Source: Salinilacustrithrix sp034522155
Lineage (GTDB): Bacteria; Actinomycetota; Acidimicrobiia; Acidimicrobiales; Salinilacustritrichaceae
Assembly (NCBI GenBank): GCA_034522155.1
Contig: JAXHLP010000013.1
Span: 1-64,000, forward strand
Reading direction: 5' to 3'
Length of the DNA: 64,000 nt
Each line of letters opens with the position of its first letter. Position 1 is the stretch's first letter. The notes beneath the pieces were generated by a model. The model did not search any database. It was not told where the DNA came from and saw only the letters and a list, made by a program, of their open reading frames with translations. This document shows, in pieces, positions 36,400-45,983 of the stretch. The translations under genes were made by a program, and so were the position numbers.

Positions 36400-37013
36400 C
36401 CGGCCGCGTCGTCCGCCGGCTGATCATCGTCGCCGGCACCATCCTCGCCGGCACCATGCTCTCCGGCATCTTCGGCCGGCGACGGGACCGGGGCCTCGAG
36501 CTCGTCCGGGCCGGGCATGCGGCCTACCAGGGCCACCAGATGCCGGGCCGGCGACCCGAGTTGACGGTGCAGGAGCTGCTCGATGATCGAGATGGCCTGC
36601 GGTGGCCCGGGAACCAGCTCGCTCCAGAGGACATAGGCCGCCATGAGGCCACACATCCGGTCGCCGAGCTCGTCTTGGTGGATCACGATCTTGCCGCCGC
36701 CCACCAGGAGCTGGCGCAGCTCGGGGAAGAAGCGTTTCAGAAACGCCTCCTGGTCGTCACTGGCCGTGAACGGGCGGTGCCGCCACGGCACACCGAGCTC
36801 GTCGTAGTTGTGCAGGTTGTGGCTCGACTCGACCAGGGAGATCACCGCCGTGAAACCCTGCTCGCGCAGCCAGATGATCTCTTCCTGGCGCCGGACCTTG
36901 CGGTGGTTGGCGCCGTAGCCGCCGGGGCGCTCGCACACGGCGAGCCGGTCCTGGAGGATCCAGGTGAAGTGACGCGGGGTGATCCCCTGGGCCCATTTGC
37001 CACGCATGGCCAT
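36396..37013 (-). CDS. dual-specificity-phosphatase-like protein with Cys-to-Gln active site
   Basis: A 205-residue protein placed between folP and folB. WLREQGFTAVISLVE and VPWRHRPFTASDDQEAF follow the pattern of the DSP/PTP fold. The phosphate loop reads IVIHQDELGDRMCG: HQx5R instead of HCx5R, so the nucleophilic Cys is Gln. The protein is therefore predicted to be catalytically dead as a phosphatase and may bind a phosphorylated ligand or partner. The C-terminal 35 residues are acidic and low-complexity. The ATG at 37013 overlaps the folP stop (TGATG). Not found at this position in M. tuberculosis. Role unknown. Confidence 0.7.
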   Translation of the reverse strand: MAMRGKWAQGITPRHFTWILQDRLAVCERPGGYGANHRKVRRQEEIIWLREQGFTAVISLVESSHNLHNYDELGVPWRHRPFTASDDQEAFLKRFFPELRQLLVGGGKIVIHQDELGDRMCGLMAAYVLWSELVPGPPQAISIIEQLLHRQLGSPARHLVALVGRMPGPDELEAPVPSPAEDAGEHGAGEDGAGDDDQPADDAAG

Positions 37014-37822
37014 CAGCGACCGTCCCCGACGAGCGCGGCGCCGGCCAGCGCCTGCACCGTTGCGGTCACGTCGTGGGCCCGGATGGCGGCGACGCCGAGC
37101 GATGCTGCCCATACCGCGGTGGTGACCGAGCCCTCGAGTCGGTCGTCGGTGGGTGCCGGGGTCTCGGTGCCGTCGGCCTCGGCCAGGGCTGCGCCGAGGA
37201 AGCCCTTGCGGCTCGCGCCGACCACGACGGGATATCCCGTGGCCACGAACCGGTCGAGCGAGGCGAGCAGGGTCCAGTTGTGGTCGAAGGTCTTGCCGAA
37301 TCCGATGCCGGGATCGATCCAGACCTCGTCGACGCCGGCAGCTCGGCCCCGCGCGGCAGCGGCGGCCACCTCGTCGAGCACCTCGGCGACGACGTCGTCG
37401 TAGTGGGGCGTGTCCTGCATGGTCCCGGGCTCGCCGGCCATGTGCATGGCGATCCAACCGGCGCCGGTGTCGGCGACGACCTCGTGCAGCGACGCCGACA
37501 CGTCGTTGACGATGCTGGCGCCGGCGGCGACGGCCTCCACCGCGACCTCGGCGTGCCGGGTGTCGATCGACAGCCGTGCACCGGCAGCCGACGCGTCGGG
37601 TGCGAGCGCCTCGACCACGGGCACGACCCGGGCCAGCTCCTCGTCGACGGGCACGGGCGTGGCGCCCGGACGGGTCGACTCGCCGCCGACGTCGACGATC
37701 TCCGCGCCCTGGGCGAGCAGGTCGCATCCGTGACGAACGGCGGCCCCGGTGTCGAGCCAACGACCGCCGTCGGAGAAGGAATCGGGCGTCACGTTGAGCA
37801 CGCCCATCACCACGGGAGACAT
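37013..37822 (-). CDS. folP: dihydropteroate synthase
   Basis: A 269-residue TIM-barrel enzyme that condenses the pterin pyrophosphate with p-aminobenzoate; it is the sulfonamide target. MGVLNVTPDSFSDGG is the first signature, VDVGGESTRPGA the second, and WIDPGIGFGKT and VGASRKGFLG line the pterin and phosphate sites. The ATG at 37822 is preferred over 37831 because TACGAT lies seven bases before it, consistent with a leaderless promoter, and the family motif begins at residue 5. It overlaps the phosphatase-like gene downstream. Confidence 0.96.
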   Translation of the reverse strand: MSPVVMGVLNVTPDSFSDGGRWLDTGAAVRHGCDLLAQGAEIVDVGGESTRPGATPVPVDEELARVVPVVEALAPDASAAGARLSIDTRHAEVAVEAVAAGASIVNDVSASLHEVVADTGAGWIAMHMAGEPGTMQDTPHYDDVVAEVLDEVAAAAARGRAAGVDEVWIDPGIGFGKTFDHNWTLLASLDRFVATGYPVVVGASRKGFLGAALAEADGTETPAPTDDRLEGSVTTAVWAASLGVAAIRAHDVTATVQALAGAALVGDGR

Positions 37823-37829
37823 CGCCACC

Positions 37830-37835
37830 ATCGTA
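37830..37835 (-). promoter_or_regulatory. -10-like box TACGAT of folP
   Basis: On the minus strand TACGAT ends seven bases before the folP ATG at 37822. It would give a leaderless transcript for the folP-phosphatase-like-folB-folK operon. The 190 bases between folE and folP hold no gene. Confidence 0.4.
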
Positions 37836-38012
37836 GCGGTCACCGGCGGCCACCTCTCCTGTAACCTCACGTATCTTCATGTTGCTTCAACACACCACCG
37901 TCTTCGTCGCGTTGGCCCACCTCCGGGGCCGGCGTCGAGAGCGCCCGCGAGCATCCGGTGGCGAAACGAGGCTCGCAGCGCCCACCGGGGTTCGAAACCG
38001 AGTGCCCGGGAA

Positions 38013-38611
38013 TCAGCTCACGCCGATGAAGCGCATCGCCTCGTAGCGGGTGGCGGTGTTGGTGCGGAACAGGCCCCGCACGGCCGAGGTGATGGTGGTC
38101 GAGCCCGGCTTGCGGACTCCCCGCATCGACATGCACAGGTGCTCGGCCTCGACGACCACCAGCACCCCCTTGGGCTCGAGCTGGGCGTCGAGGGCGTCGG
38201 CGATCTGCACGGTGAGCCGCTCCTGCACCTGAGGCCGGCGGGCGTACACGTCGGCGAGCCGGGCCAGCTTGGACAGCCCGGTGATCCGACCGTCCTCGTT
38301 GGGGATGTAGGCGATGTGGGCGTTGCCGATGAAGGGCACGAGGTGGTGCTCGCACGCCGAGTAGATCGGGATGTCGCGCACCATCACCATCTCGTCGTGG
38401 TCGGCTTCGAAGGTGGTCTTCAGGTGGCGGTCGGGCGTGTCGTGGAGGCCGCCGAAGATCTCGGCGTACATGCGCGCCACCCGAGCCGGGGTCTCTTGCA
38501 GACCGTCGCGATCGGCGTCCTCGCCGATCGCCTCGAGGATCTCCCGGACCGCCTTCTCGATGCGGGGGTGGTCGATGGGCTCGGGCGCTGCGCCCCCGTC
38601 GTCGGCGACCG

Positions 38612-38615
<4 letters not shown>
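38013..38615 (-). CDS. folE: GTP cyclohydrolase I
   Basis: A 200-residue enzyme opening folate synthesis by turning GTP into dihydroneopterin triphosphate. Zinc ligands are visible as Cys and His in YSACEHHLVPF and Cys in EAEHLCMSMRGV; GLSKLARLADVYARRPQVQERL is the conserved helix. Length is normal. The ATG at 38615 overlaps the ftsH stop (ATGA). The folE-ftsH pair in this order matches M. tuberculosis (Rv3609c-Rv3610c). folP begins 190 bases downstream with its own apparent promoter. Confidence 0.97.
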
Positions 38616-40627
<2,012 letters not shown>

Positions 40628-40674
40628 GGATTCCGAGAAGGCTACCGTCGCTCCTCGGCCGTGGGACAGGCGGG

Positions 40675-41217
40675 TCAGGTCTCGCCGTGGTGGAGGCGGA
40701 CGTCGGGCAGGTTGCGGTACCGCTCGGCGACGTCGAGGCCGTAGCCGACCACGAACGACGGGGGCAGCCGGAACCCGACGTAGCGCAGGTCGACCTGGGC
40801 TTGCTGGTTGCCCTCGCGCACGAGCAGTGCGCAGACCTCGAGCGAGGCCGGGTTCCGAGCCTTGAGCGTCTTGCGCAGGTACCGCAGCGTCAGCCCGGAG
40901 TCGACGATGTCCTCGACGATGAGCACGTCCCGGTCGGTGAGGTCGATGTCGAGGTCCTTGACGATCCGGACCACACCGGAGGACCGGGTGCTTGCCCCGT
41001 AGGACGCCACCGCCATGAAGTCGACCTCGAGGGGGATGTCGATGGAGCGGGCCAGGTCGCCCATGAAGATGAACGCACCCTTGAGCACCGCGACGAGCAA
41101 CGGGTTCTTGCCCTCGTAGTCGCCCGCGATCTCCTTGCCCAGCTCGGCGATCCGGTCGCGCAACTGGTCGGCCGTGACCAGCGTCTCACCGATGTGATCG
41201 TCGTCGAGGCCGGCCAC
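40675..41217 (-). CDS. hpt: hypoxanthine phosphoribosyltransferase
   Basis: A 180-residue purine-salvage enzyme converting hypoxanthine or guanine and PRPP to IMP or GMP. The PRPP loop is VLIVEDIVDSGLTLRYL, the substrate Lys region is VKTKRGEL-like (KGAFIFMGDLAR with VDFMAVASYG), and FVVGYGLD is the C-terminal signature. The GTG at 41217 has TAGGTT eight bases upstream. That hexamer includes the stop codon of tilS, which makes an internal leaderless promoter likely. Gene order tilS-hpt is widely conserved. Confidence 0.96.
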   Translation of the reverse strand: MAGLDDDHIGETLVTADQLRDRIAELGKEIAGDYEGKNPLLVAVLKGAFIFMGDLARSIDIPLEVDFMAVASYGASTRSSGVVRIVKDLDIDLTDRDVLIVEDIVDSGLTLRYLRKTLKARNPASLEVCALLVREGNQQAQVDLRYVGFRLPPSFVVGYGLDVAERYRNLPDVRLHHGET

Positions 41218-41225
41218 GGAACGCG

Positions 41226-41231
41226 AACCTA
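41226..41231 (-). promoter_or_regulatory. -10-like box TAGGTT of hpt, containing the tilS stop codon
   Basis: TAGGTT on the minus strand begins with the TAG stop of tilS and ends eight bases before the hpt GTG. This suggests that hpt has a promoter separate from tilS. Confidence 0.45.
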
Positions 41232-42110
41232 GTGGTCCGTGGCCAACCGACGGACGTCGAGCCGCTGCCGGGACCGGCGCACCTCGAGTCCACCAGTCAC
41301 CTGGGCCGCGACCGCGTCGCCGCGTGCCACCGCGAGCACCCGCTCGACCGAAGCCAGGTCGGGAGGATACCCATCGGCGTCGAGCTGCCGGAGCCAGGTG
41401 CGAACCGCCCGGCGAGCCAGCGGCACGGGAGCAGCGGCGAGTTGGGTCGCGTCGGTCGGGTCGATCTCCGACGACAGGGAGTCGAGGAGACCCACGTCGT
41501 CGCCGACGACCACCGCCATGCGGGCGAGCAGCGCGGAGACGTCGCGCTCGGCCACCCGATCGAGGAGCGGGAGCACCTCGTGGCGGATCCGGTTGCGCCG
41601 GAACCTCGGGTCGGCATTGGTGGGGTCCTGGACGGGATCGAGACCGGCGAACGCACACACGGCAGCCGTCTCGACCCGGCGGAGGTGGAGGATCGGGTGC
41701 TGCTCGGCTCGCATGCCCGCGAGGCCGTCGAGCCCCGTGCCCCGCAGCAGGGCGAGCAGGACCGTCTCGGCCTGATCGTCGGCGGTGTGCCCGAAGAGCG
41801 TCCCCGCCGGCAGGACCCCGTGGCGGGCACGCCGGGCACGGGCCTCGAGGTCGCCGCCGGGCGCCACCTCCACCCGCTCGGCCCGGAACGCCGCGCCGAA
41901 ACGCTCGGCCGCCGACTGCACGACCTCGGCATCGCACGCGCTGTCCGGCCGCAGGCCGTGATCGACGTGGATCGCCGTGACGTCGAGGCCGGCGTCGGCC
42001 GCCAGCACGAGGAGGGCGAGCGAGTCGGGCCCACCAGACACCGCACAGCTCACCGCGGTGCCGGGCGGCGGGAAGGTGCACCGCCACCGGACCGAATCGA
42101 CCGGACCCAC
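41229..42110 (-). CDS. tilS: tRNA(Ile)-lysidine synthetase
   Basis: A 293-residue PP-loop ATPase that modifies C34 of the CAU-anticodon isoleucine tRNA to lysidine, so it reads AUA rather than AUG. The PP-loop is CAVSGGPDSLALL near residues 22-34; GHTADDQAETVLLALLRG and RFRRNRIRHEVLPLL are the family segments. It lacks the long C-terminal domain of E. coli TilS, as actinobacterial members do. The GTG at 42110 begins 20 bases after the upstream metalloprotease stop. Essential in most bacteria. Confidence 0.95.
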   Translation of the reverse strand: MGPVDSVRWRCTFPPPGTAVSCAVSGGPDSLALLVLAADAGLDVTAIHVDHGLRPDSACDAEVVQSAAERFGAAFRAERVEVAPGGDLEARARRARHGVLPAGTLFGHTADDQAETVLLALLRGTGLDGLAGMRAEQHPILHLRRVETAAVCAFAGLDPVQDPTNADPRFRRNRIRHEVLPLLDRVAERDVSALLARMAVVVGDDVGLLDSLSSEIDPTDATQLAAAPVPLARRAVRTWLRQLDADGYPPDLASVERVLAVARGDAVAAQVTGGLEVRRSRQRLDVRRLATDH

Positions 42111-42130
42111 GTCGGCTCAGCGGCGCCGGG

Positions 42131-43247
42131 TCAACCCACGAGCTCTTCGGAGAGCCGAACCCGGTCGATCCACTCCTCGGGCTCGCGGATCTCGTCGATG
42201 GTGGGCAGCCAGCTCGGGCCGCGCCACACCGGCTCGAGGCCGTGCTTGCCGCCGGCGATGCGCTCGACCTCGGTGATGAATTCCTCGCCCTGCTGGTACT
42301 GGTTGAGCTTGGCCTCGATGCCGATCAGGCGCTGCATGAGTCGGTTGACGCCCGTGGCCGACATCCGCCGCTGCTGGAGGACCCGGGCGAAGCGATCGGC
42401 GGAGGGGACGTGACCCACGCCGGCGCGGTTCATCGTGATGTCGCCGTGGCCTTCGAGCAGGCTCATCAACCCACCGATCTTGTCGAACACCTCACGTTGC
42501 TGCGACGAGGCCAGCAGGTGTGCGATGCCGCCGTCAGCCATCGGGCTGCGCCCGGCGCGGATGTCGTCGACGATCTGCTTGATGGCCCGGACCACGACCA
42601 TGGGGTCGACCCCGGCGGCGCCGAGCATGTCGTCGACGAGGGACAAGTAGTGGTCGCGCAGCCACGGCACGCCGGTGAACTGGGCCCGGTGGGTGACCTC
42701 GTGGAGCGCGAGCCACAGCCGGAACTCGCGGGGCGGGAAGCCGAACTTCTTCTCGAGGGCCAGCACGTTGGGCCCGACGTAGTAGACGACGTCGTCGTCA
42801 CCCCCGCCTGCGCCTGCCCCGGTGTCAGCCTCGGTGTCAGCGTCGGTCGTCGCGGCCGGCGGCCACCAGCATGTCGTACTGGCCGAGCACCCGGCCCGAC
42901 ATCCAGCCGAGCAGCATCCCGACCTCGACCGCGGCCACCCGGCGCATGACCGCGGCCTGGGGGCCGGCGACCCGGGACCCGAAGCGGTCGGCGACGGGCT
43001 GCAGCAGCCGCTGGAACGAGGCGATGTTGGCCCGCACCCAGTCGGGCCGGTCGATGACCTGGCCCGTCGCCGGACCGACCAGCGAGCGCAGGCCGGTCTC
43101 GGCCTCGACGAGCTCCTCGGCGGTGGCGGTCAGCTCGTCGAAGTCACGCTCGAGCGACTCGGCCAGGTAGGAGTCAGCGAGGGGCTCTCGCCGGGCGGAA
43201 CGAACGGCGACGCGCTCGGCCAGGTCCCAGTCGACGAGATCAGGCAC
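42131..43247 (-). pseudogene. DUF2342 zinc-metalloprotease-like gene split by a frameshift
   Basis: Two halves of one DUF2342 protein lie in different frames. The 5' half (GTG at 43247, stop at 42837) gives VDWDLAERVAVR through EVGMLLGWMSGRVLGQYDML and ends after GRDDRR. The 3' half, ending at 42131, continues DADTEADTGAGAGGGDDDVV, then YYVGPNVLALEKKFGF and LALHEVTHRAQF with an HExxH zinc motif. Removing one base between about 42835 and 42870 restores a single frame of roughly 370 codons. The M. tuberculosis homologue Rv3626c lies at the same place upstream of tilS. It is annotated broken here; an assembly error is possible. Confidence 0.75.
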
Positions 43248-43386
43248 GCTCCTGATCAGCCCCCGGGTACTTCGGTTGGACGACCTTCTTCAGGTAGCCG
43301 GCGACCACCGCGATGGTCACCGGCACCACCAGGGTGATCATCAGCACGACGGCGATCCAGAAGTGCCAGACGGGAGCGGCGAACAT
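43240..43386 (-). CDS. small single-helix membrane protein, 48 residues
   Basis: An open frame with MFAAPVWHFWIAVVLMITLV, continuing through VPVTIAVVAGYLKKVV to a polar tail ending in ADQERA. It predicts one or two tightly packed membrane helices followed by a basic cytoplasmic edge. TAGAGT lies seven bases before the ATG, so a leaderless promoter is likely. Its stop overlaps the DUF2342 gene start by eight bases, implying translational coupling. GC-rich third positions and the hydrophobic pattern support real coding. I recognise no family. It could be an accessory subunit of the membrane-proximal protease or an independent small protein. Confidence 0.65.
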   Translation of the reverse strand: MFAAPVWHFWIAVVLMITLVVPVTIAVVAGYLKKVVQPKYPGADQERA

Positions 43387-43393
43387 GCCCGCG

Positions 43394-43399
43394 ACTCTA
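43394..43399 (-). promoter_or_regulatory. -10-like box TAGAGT of the small membrane protein gene
   Basis: TAGAGT on the minus strand is seven bases before the ATG at 43386, in the spacing shared by other genes in the window. Confidence 0.5.
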
Positions 43400-43401
43400 G
43401 G

Positions 43402-43470
43402 GCGAAATGACGACGAAGGAGCAATGAGCCCCAGGACCTGATGCGGCCGACGGAGTCGGGCGGATCAGAC
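43402..43470 (-). repeat. interspersed repeat, copy 1 (about 69 bases)
   Basis: This matches 56451-56519 at roughly three quarters of positions, with identical cores ATGACGACGAAG, AATGAG, ACCTGA and GCGGCCG in the same order. Each copy ends at the stop codon of a minus-strand gene, here the anti-sigma factor. Confidence 0.6.
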
Positions 43471-43707
43471 CTCGGACGACTGCTCGAGGCCGATGGCATC
43501 GGCGATGCGGGCCCGCAGATCCTTCGGAGACTTCTCCCGGCACTTGCTGCGGACATACTCCTTGATCTCGGCTTCGAAGTCGAAGGCCTCGAAGCACGGT
43601 GGACAATCCTCGAGGTGCTGTTCGATCTTGGCGCGCTTTTCAGGAGTGCACTCACCGTCGAGGAAGTGGTACAGCTCCTCCAGCGTCTCGGTGCAGTCGT
43701 GTCCCAT
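43465..43707 (-). CDS. zinc-binding anti-sigma factor, RsrA/RshA type
   Basis: An 80-residue ZAS-domain protein. HDCTETLEELYHFLDGE and the zinc motif HLEDCPPC (Hx3CxxC) match redox-sensing anti-sigma factors of the RsrA family, which hold a SigR-like factor until disulfide stress releases zinc. An additional Cys in YVRSKCREK could join the disulfide switch. It follows the sigma gene by five bases, the usual order. The target is almost certainly the sigma factor just upstream. RsrA homologues control thiol homeostasis with mycothiol in actinobacteria. Confidence 0.93.
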   Translation of the reverse strand: MGHDCTETLEELYHFLDGECTPEKRAKIEQHLEDCPPCFEAFDFEAEIKEYVRSKCREKSPKDLRARIADAIGLEQSSEV

Positions 43708-43712
43708 GCGTC

Positions 43713-44345
43713 TCAGCTCCCGGATTCGACCGTGGCGCTCGCCTCGGCCGCTGCCGTCTCGACCGTTCCTCGGTCTTCACCCTCGGGCTCGGCGAGCCCA
43801 CGGGCGACGGCGAATTCGTACAACTGCTTCTGCAGCTGTTTTCTTCCCCGATGCAGGCGCGACATCACGGTGCCGATCGGGATCTCGAGGATCTCGGCGA
43901 TCTCCTTGTAGGCGAACCCCTCGACGTCGGCGAGCAGCACGGCGATCCGGAAGTTCTCCGGGAGCGCCTCCATCGCCTCCTTGATCTCGGTCTCGGTGAA
44001 CAGCTCCATGAGCTCGTCCTCGGCCGAGCGTCCGGCCGTGGCCGCCTCGAGCCCACCGAGCCGGCGGTAGAGGTACAGATCCTCGACCTCGGCCAGGTCG
44101 GTCTCGTCGGGCCGGCGCTGCCGCTTGCGGTAGAGGTTGATGTAGGTGTTGGTGAGGATCCGGTACAGCCAGGCCTTGAGGTTGGTGCCCTGTTCGAAGC
44201 CACCGAATCCCCGGTACGCCTTGAGGTAGGTCTCCTGGACCAGGTCTTCGGCGTCGGCCGGATTGCGCGTCATGCGCATCGCAGCCCCGTAGAGCGAGTC
44301 CATGAACGGCATGGCCTGCTCGGAGAACGTCGCCTGGTCAGCCAC
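43713..44345 (-). CDS. ECF sigma factor, SigR/SigH-like
   Basis: A 210-residue group IV sigma factor. Region 2 is LYGAAMRMTRNPADAEDLVQETYLKAYRGF (positions near 20-50) and region 4 is LPENFRIAVLLADVEGFAYKEIAEIL with GTVMSRLHRGRKQL. The pairing with an RsrA-like gene identifies it as the oxidative/thiol-stress factor. The GTG at 44345 is preferred over a TTG nine bases upstream because TAGGGT lies eight bases before it. I looked for a self-regulated GGGAAT-N16-GTT promoter and found no good match in the upstream 60 bases. It has a 30-residue C-terminal tail rich in Ala and Glu. Confidence 0.93.
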   Translation of the reverse strand: MADQATFSEQAMPFMDSLYGAAMRMTRNPADAEDLVQETYLKAYRGFGGFEQGTNLKAWLYRILTNTYINLYRKRQRRPDETDLAEVEDLYLYRRLGGLEAATAGRSAEDELMELFTETEIKEAMEALPENFRIAVLLADVEGFAYKEIAEILEIPIGTVMSRLHRGRKQLQKQLYEFAVARGLAEPEGEDRGTVETAAAEASATVESGS

Positions 44346-44397
44346 GGGTGGCAACCCTAACCCAGAAACGTCCCGTCGCCGCCTCCGGGAGAGCCGG

Positions 44398-45060
44398 TCA
44401 CGTGACCGGTTCGGCGTAGGCGACGATGTTGCTCTCGTAGCTTCGAAGCTGCGGATTGAAGGCCCCGCCGCAGGTGATCATCACCAACCGCTCCGGGTCC
44501 TGGCGGGAGAAGAGGTCGTCGGGCAGGTCGTCCTTGCGGTACTCGGCCAACTCGGTGACCCGGTAGCGCTCGGTGGTGCCGTCGTCGAACCCGATCTCGA
44601 CCTCGTCACCCGGACCGAGTCGGTCGAGGTACCGGAAGACGCCGTCGACGCCGTCGTAGGCGATGTGGGCCGCCAGGACCGCCGAGCCTGTCTCGCCGGG
44701 CGCGACGCCGAGCTCGTACCAGCCGACCTCGTCGACCGGAGGGATCTCCATCTCCCCGTTCGTCTGCAGCCCGACCGGGACGACGGCAGCGTCGCGGCCG
44801 GAGAGCGCGCCGATGCGCAGCTGCGTCGGCTGGCGGGGCCCCCGGTGCTCGTCGGGGTCATAGGCGGCCGAACCGATCGGTTCGATCCGGTCACCGATCG
44901 GGAGCCCGGCGGTGGTCGTGGACTCGACGGGCGGCGCGGGGGTGGCCCCGTCGCCATCCGCGTCCGAGCTGGCCGGGGCGCCACAGGCGCCCACGGCCAG
45001 CATGACGAGGACGACGCCCGCCGCCACGACGGGGGCAAGGGTGCGGCGGCGGGACATCAT
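44398..45060 (-). CDS. class F-like sortase
   Basis: A 220-residue secreted transpeptidase. Residues of about 8-26 form a signal ending VGAC, which could be a lipobox. The sortase barrel has all three catalytic residues in order: His132 (AAHIAYDG), Cys197 (LVMITCGGAF) and Arg206 (QLRSYESN). Class F sortases of actinobacteria have this small size and poorly known targets. The gene follows the DUF4397 protein with one base between them on the same strand, which suggests that the two form an enzyme-substrate pair. The start is ATG 45060 or 45057; no strong ribosome binding site, so coupling to the previous gene is likely. Confidence 0.88.
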   Translation of the reverse strand: MMSRRRTLAPVVAAGVVLVMLAVGACGAPASSDADGDGATPAPPVESTTTAGLPIGDRIEPIGSAAYDPDEHRGPRQPTQLRIGALSGRDAAVVPVGLQTNGEMEIPPVDEVGWYELGVAPGETGSAVLAAHIAYDGVDGVFRYLDRLGPGDEVEIGFDDGTTERYRVTELAEYRKDDLPDDLFSRQDPERLVMITCGGAFNPQLRSYESNIVAYAEPVT

Positions 45061-45061
45061 C

Positions 45062-45916
45062 TCAGCGGACCCGGGCGACGGCCAGCTTGTAGCCGGGCAC
45101 GGCCAGGGCCAGGGCGGCGAACGCCAGCAGGCCGACCGGGAAGGCGGCGCCGGGCTCCTCGACCGGGCTGTTGCCGGTGTTCACGGCGCTGGGCACCGGA
45201 GTGGAGGACTCGGCCGGAGCTTCGGGCGCGGCCTCCTGGGTCGGGGCCTCGGCACCGACGGTGATCGACTCGGTGAGCACGTCCAGGTCCTCACCGTCGA
45301 GCGAGCCGACGGCGTAGACGATCAGGTGGGCGCCTTCCTCGATCGTCAGGTTGGTCGGGCCGATGACCGGCTCGGTGGTGCCGGCGGCGGCGACGGCGGC
45401 CTCGATCGTGCCGGTGGGCAGCTCGAGCGACGCCTCGTTCGGGTTCTCGAGACCCTCGACGGCGGGCGAGCCGTTGGCCAGCACGTCGACCGCAGGTGCG
45501 GCAGCGGTGTGGCGCACGGTCAGGCGCCCCTCGCCGGCCGCGGTCTGGGAGGTGTCGTTCTCGAAGACGGCGAGCGTCGGGTCACCGTTCGCAGCGCGGT
45601 GGGCGATGATCGAGACGTTGCCGCTCGACGGCAGCGGCGTGTCGCCCGCATCGATCAGGACCGTGCCGGGATCGCCGGCGGCCGTGACCTGCAGGCCGAC
45701 CAGGGTCTCGCCGGCAAGGGCCGAGAGGTCCTCGATGTCACCGGGCTGAAAGCCCTCGATGACCGGGCTGCCGTCGACGACGACGTCGACCGGCACACCG
45801 GGGATGCCGTGGATCAGGTGGATGCGGGCGTCCTCCTGCGCGCCTGCGGGCGCAGCGAACACCGCAAGGGTGAGGGTCAGGGCGGAGACTGCCGCCAGGC
45901 GGGTGAAGAGTCTCAT
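45062..45916 (-). CDS. secreted DUF4397 protein with C-terminal sorting-signal-like anchor
   Basis: A 284-residue envelope protein. The signal peptide is residues 1-26 (cleavage near APAGAQ). Two DUF4397 beta-sandwich units follow: ARIHLIHGIPGVPVDVVVDG and GRLTVRHTAAAPAVDVLANG. A Pro/Ala/Glu linker leads to PSAVNTGNSPVEEPG, a hydrophobic helix and a short Arg/Lys tail, the three-part layout of sortase substrates, although the motif is not LPxTG. GGAG is seven bases before the ATG at 45916. The downstream gene is a class F-like sortase. DUF4397 function is unknown; adhesion or cell-wall association is a guess. Confidence 0.85.
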   Translation of the reverse strand: MRLFTRLAAVSALTLTLAVFAAPAGAQEDARIHLIHGIPGVPVDVVVDGSPVIEGFQPGDIEDLSALAGETLVGLQVTAAGDPGTVLIDAGDTPLPSSGNVSIIAHRAANGDPTLAVFENDTSQTAAGEGRLTVRHTAAAPAVDVLANGSPAVEGLENPNEASLELPTGTIEAAVAAAGTTEPVIGPTNLTIEEGAHLIVYAVGSLDGEDLDVLTESITVGAEAPTQEAAPEAPAESSTPVPSAVNTGNSPVEEPGAAFPVGLLAFAALALAVPGYKLAVARVR

Positions 45917-45983
45917 GTGATGCTCCAGGGTTCGGTGGCTATTTCACCCTGAATACGATTCATCTCATTGCCCGGATGACCAT

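Noticed and set aside
36396..37013. Calling the protein an active dual-specificity phosphatase.
   Set aside because: The active-site Cys is Gln in the HQx5R loop.
44346..44405. A self-regulated SigR-type promoter (GGGAAT and GTT) before the sigma gene.
   Set aside because: GGGACG and GTTG are present but only about 13 bases apart, too short for the known spacing.
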